A DNA stretch of 64,000 nucleotides, from assembly GCA_963701675.1 (NCBI GenBank), contig OY969623.1, positions 1 to 64,000 on the forward strand, given 5' to 3'. Source of the DNA: G963701675 sp963701675. Lineage in GTDB: Bacteria; Planctomycetota; Planctomycetia; Gemmatales; Gemmataceae. The notes under the pieces were generated by a model that had not been told where the DNA came from, ran no database searches, and saw only the letters and a list, made by a program, of their open reading frames with translations. Made by a program: the position numbers and the translations under genes. Below are positions 62,192 to 64,000 of the stretch, one piece after another (the first letter of the stretch is position 1; every line of letters begins with the position of its first letter).

Positions 62192-64000
62192 ATGCTTTCG
62201 AGCGTCGTTTCAGCTTTGTTGATTTCGTGCATCCCGGCGCCCAACCACGATCCGCCTGTCGATTTCAATCGTGACATTCGCCCTATTCTGTCCAAGAACT
62301 GTTATGCATGCCACGGTCCCGATCCCGCTCACCGGGCGGCGGGGTTGCGGTTCGACCAGCGCGATGCGGCGGTTAAGATTCTTAAGAGCGGCGGCGCCGC
62401 CATTTCTCCGGGCAAACCGGAGGAAAGTCTGCTCATCCGTCGAGTTACCGCAGGGGACGAAACGGAGCGGATGCCTCCTAAGGAAGCCGGCAGCCGACTT
62501 ACGGAAGCCCAAATTGCGCTCTTAACGAAATGGATTCGAGAGGGTGCGCCGTTCTCTCCGCATTGGGCGTTCGTCAAACCGCAGCGCCCGCCGACACCTG
62601 CTGTGCGCGACACGAACTGGCCGATCAATGCCATCGACAACTTCGTGCTTGCTCACCTGGAGCGCCGTCAACTCAAGCCGTCCGGCGAAGCCGATCGATA
62701 CGCGCTTATCCGGCGGCTGAGCCTCGACCTTCGAGGCTTGCCGCCCACGCCGGATGAAGCAGACGCATTCGTGAACGATTCGGCGGGCGACGCATACGAA
62801 AAGCTCGTGGATCGGTTCCTGGCGGACCCGGCGTTCGGTGAGCGCTGGGCACGGCCGTGGCTTGACTTGGCGCGGTATGCAGACTCGGCCGGCTACGGTT
62901 CCGATCCGCTACGGCCACACGTCTGGCGGTACCGTGAGTGGGTAATTGGCGCCTTCAACCGAAACCTTCCCTTCGATCAATTCACCATTGAGCAATTGGC
63001 CGGCGATCTATTGCCCGATCCAACCCTCGATCAGCGCATCGCCACAGCATTCCATCGGAACACGATGACCAACACCGAAGGCGGAACCGACGATGAAGAG
63101 TTTCGCACGGCGGCAATCAAGGATCGTGTCGATTCAACGATGCAGACGTGGATGGGGCTCACCATGGGTTGTGCCAAGTGTCACACCCATAAGTACGACC
63201 CGATTACCCAGAACGACTACTACCGGTTCTACGCGGTATTCAATCAAACCGCCGACAACGACCAGCCGGACGAACGACCGACGATCGCCGCACCGACGCC
63301 GGTGATGGCCGAGCAAGTCCGCGTACTCGATGGAGAAATCGCGGCACTTCGACAGAAACTGGAAACTCCGGCGCCGACGTTGGTGGCAACACTGGTTTCG
63401 CATCCTTCGATACTTCCGCCACCGGAGGCACTGTTAATCCTTCGCGATGTAAAACGTCTTCAGAAAAAGCGTCCGGTGATCCCAACGATCCCGGTGATGC
63501 AGGAATTGCCAGACGACAAGAAGCGCGAAACGCGCCTGATGCGTAAGGGGAGCTTTCTCGACTTGGGTGATGCGGTGACTGCGGGCGCCCCGGCGGGACT
63601 TCATCCGCTTTCCAACGGGACCACGCCGGATCGCATGGGAATCGCGAAGTGGCTGACGGACGCCGAGAATCCCTTGACGGCTCGGGTCGCAGTCAATCGC
63701 ATTTGGGCTCAGCTTTGGGGCACCGGCCTCGTGGAAACGGAGGAGGACTTTGGAACTCAGGGTGAGTTGCCGAGTCATCCGGAACTGCTCGATTGGCTCG
63801 CGACCGAGTATGTCCGCCTCGGTTGGGACACGAAGGCGATGCTGAGGGTGATGGTAACCAGCTCGACATACAGGCAAGCATCGAGAACGACCGCCGAAAT
63901 ACAAGCACGCGATCCACGAAATCGCTGGTTCATGCGCGGTCCGCGCGTGCGATTGGAAGCGGAGATGGTGCGCGACCAGGCCCTCGCGTTGAGCGGGCTG
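62192..64000 (+). CDS. DUF1549/DUF1553 cytochrome protein, 3' partial
   Basis: Starts MLSSVVSALLISCIPAPNHD at 62192, a lipoprotein-like signal, and is open to the window end (603 codons visible). Heme motifs CYACHGPDPAHRAAGLRFDQ (near residue 37) and CAKCHTHKYDPITQNDYYRF (near 327). DUF1549 runs through NLPFDQFTIEQLAGDLLPDP; a short linker leads directly to DUF1553 (MGIAKWLTDAENPLTARVAV, LPSHPELLDWLATEYVRLGW). It lacks the large insert of the 55167 protein, so the usual short linker between DUF1549 and DUF1553 is seen. A DUF1501 gene would be expected just beyond the window. Confidence 0.9.
   Translation, partial: MLSSVVSALLISCIPAPNHDPPVDFNRDIRPILSKNCYACHGPDPAHRAAGLRFDQRDAAVKILKSGGAAISPGKPEESLLIRRVTAGDETERMPPKEAGSRLTEAQIALLTKWIREGAPFSPHWAFVKPQRPPTPAVRDTNWPINAIDNFVLAHLERRQLKPSGEADRYALIRRLSLDLRGLPPTPDEADAFVNDSAGDAYEKLVDRFLADPAFGERWARPWLDLARYADSAGYGSDPLRPHVWRYREWVIGAFNRNLPFDQFTIEQLAGDLLPDPTLDQRIATAFHRNTMTNTEGGTDDEEFRTAAIKDRVDSTMQTWMGLTMGCAKCHTHKYDPITQNDYYRFYAVFNQTADNDQPDERPTIAAPTPVMAEQVRVLDGEIAALRQKLETPAPTLVATLVSHPSILPPPEALLILRDVKRLQKKRPVIPTIPVMQELPDDKKRETRLMRKGSFLDLGDAVTAGAPAGLHPLSNGTTPDRMGIAKWLTDAENPLTARVAVNRIWAQLWGTGLVETEEDFGTQGELPSHPELLDWLATEYVRLGWDTKAMLRVMVTSSTYRQASRTTAEIQARDPRNRWFMRGPRVRLEAEMVRDQALALSGL

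Noticed and set aside
1..64000. tRNA or rRNA genes
   Set aside because: No convincing cloverleaf, T-loop or rRNA core sequence was seen in the gaps between genes by eye; a covariance-model scan was not possible here.

Overview
The window is chromosomal DNA from a planctomycete, most likely of the Gemmata/Pirellula type. It carries two DUF1549/DUF1553 proteins with N-terminal c-type heme motifs, one of them paired with a DUF1501 protein. It also has TIGR03067 domains, one of them fused to an S9 peptidase, a CTAGR arylsulfatase, and four large secreted proteins that share an LE..R N-terminal motif next to FG-GAP, delta-60 or subtilase domains. No rRNA, tRNA or CRISPR array was recognised.

Layout. 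0-15.9 kb holds mostly small, poorly characterised minus-strand genes (DUF6714, DUF3592, DUF2199, a racemase, secreted hydrolases), an AraC regulator and an FG-GAP protein. 16-23.9 kb holds a Tat-exported protein, two HicBA toxin-antitoxin pairs, a delta-60 protein, an HNH nuclease and acetyltransferases. 24.0-28.1 kb is a visibly AT-richer accessory island bracketed by a 25-nt inverted repeat. It carries a SWIM/DDE transposase, a small ribbon-helix-helix-like protein divergent from a Cas2/VapD-fold protein, a HTH protein and an AAA ATPase, with several legible promoters and a shared operator. 28.1-36.9 kb holds small enzymes, a RedB-like protein, a hybrid histidine kinase, a sulfatase and a bestrophin-like channel. 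37.1-41.0 kb is a plus-strand cluster of a DUF1080-like protein, ChrA, a YVTN propeller and DUF1259. 41-52.3 kb carries secreted FG-GAP and subtilase proteins and a TolC/HlyD/MacB-type export operon. 52.4-64 kb carries a heme protein, a phosphatase-superfamily protein and the planctomycete cytochrome gene sets.

The most interesting signal is in-frame TGA. In a CPxC carboxymuconolactone-decarboxylase-like protein (TGA at 228) and an FG-GAP protein (TGA at 15535, minus strand), the reading frame continues with family-like sequence past the TGA. Each TGA is followed at the right distance by a perfect stem whose loop has G in its first two bases, as expected of a bacterial SECIS element. Both are candidate selenoproteins. 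Two other in-frame TGAs, in the S9 peptidase and the transposase, lack such a hairpin.

A caution on sequence quality. At least nine genes contain single- or double-base indels, several in short homopolymers or dinucleotide runs. This looks more like residual sequencing or assembly error than decay, but cannot be settled here. Those genes are listed as pseudogene with that caveat.
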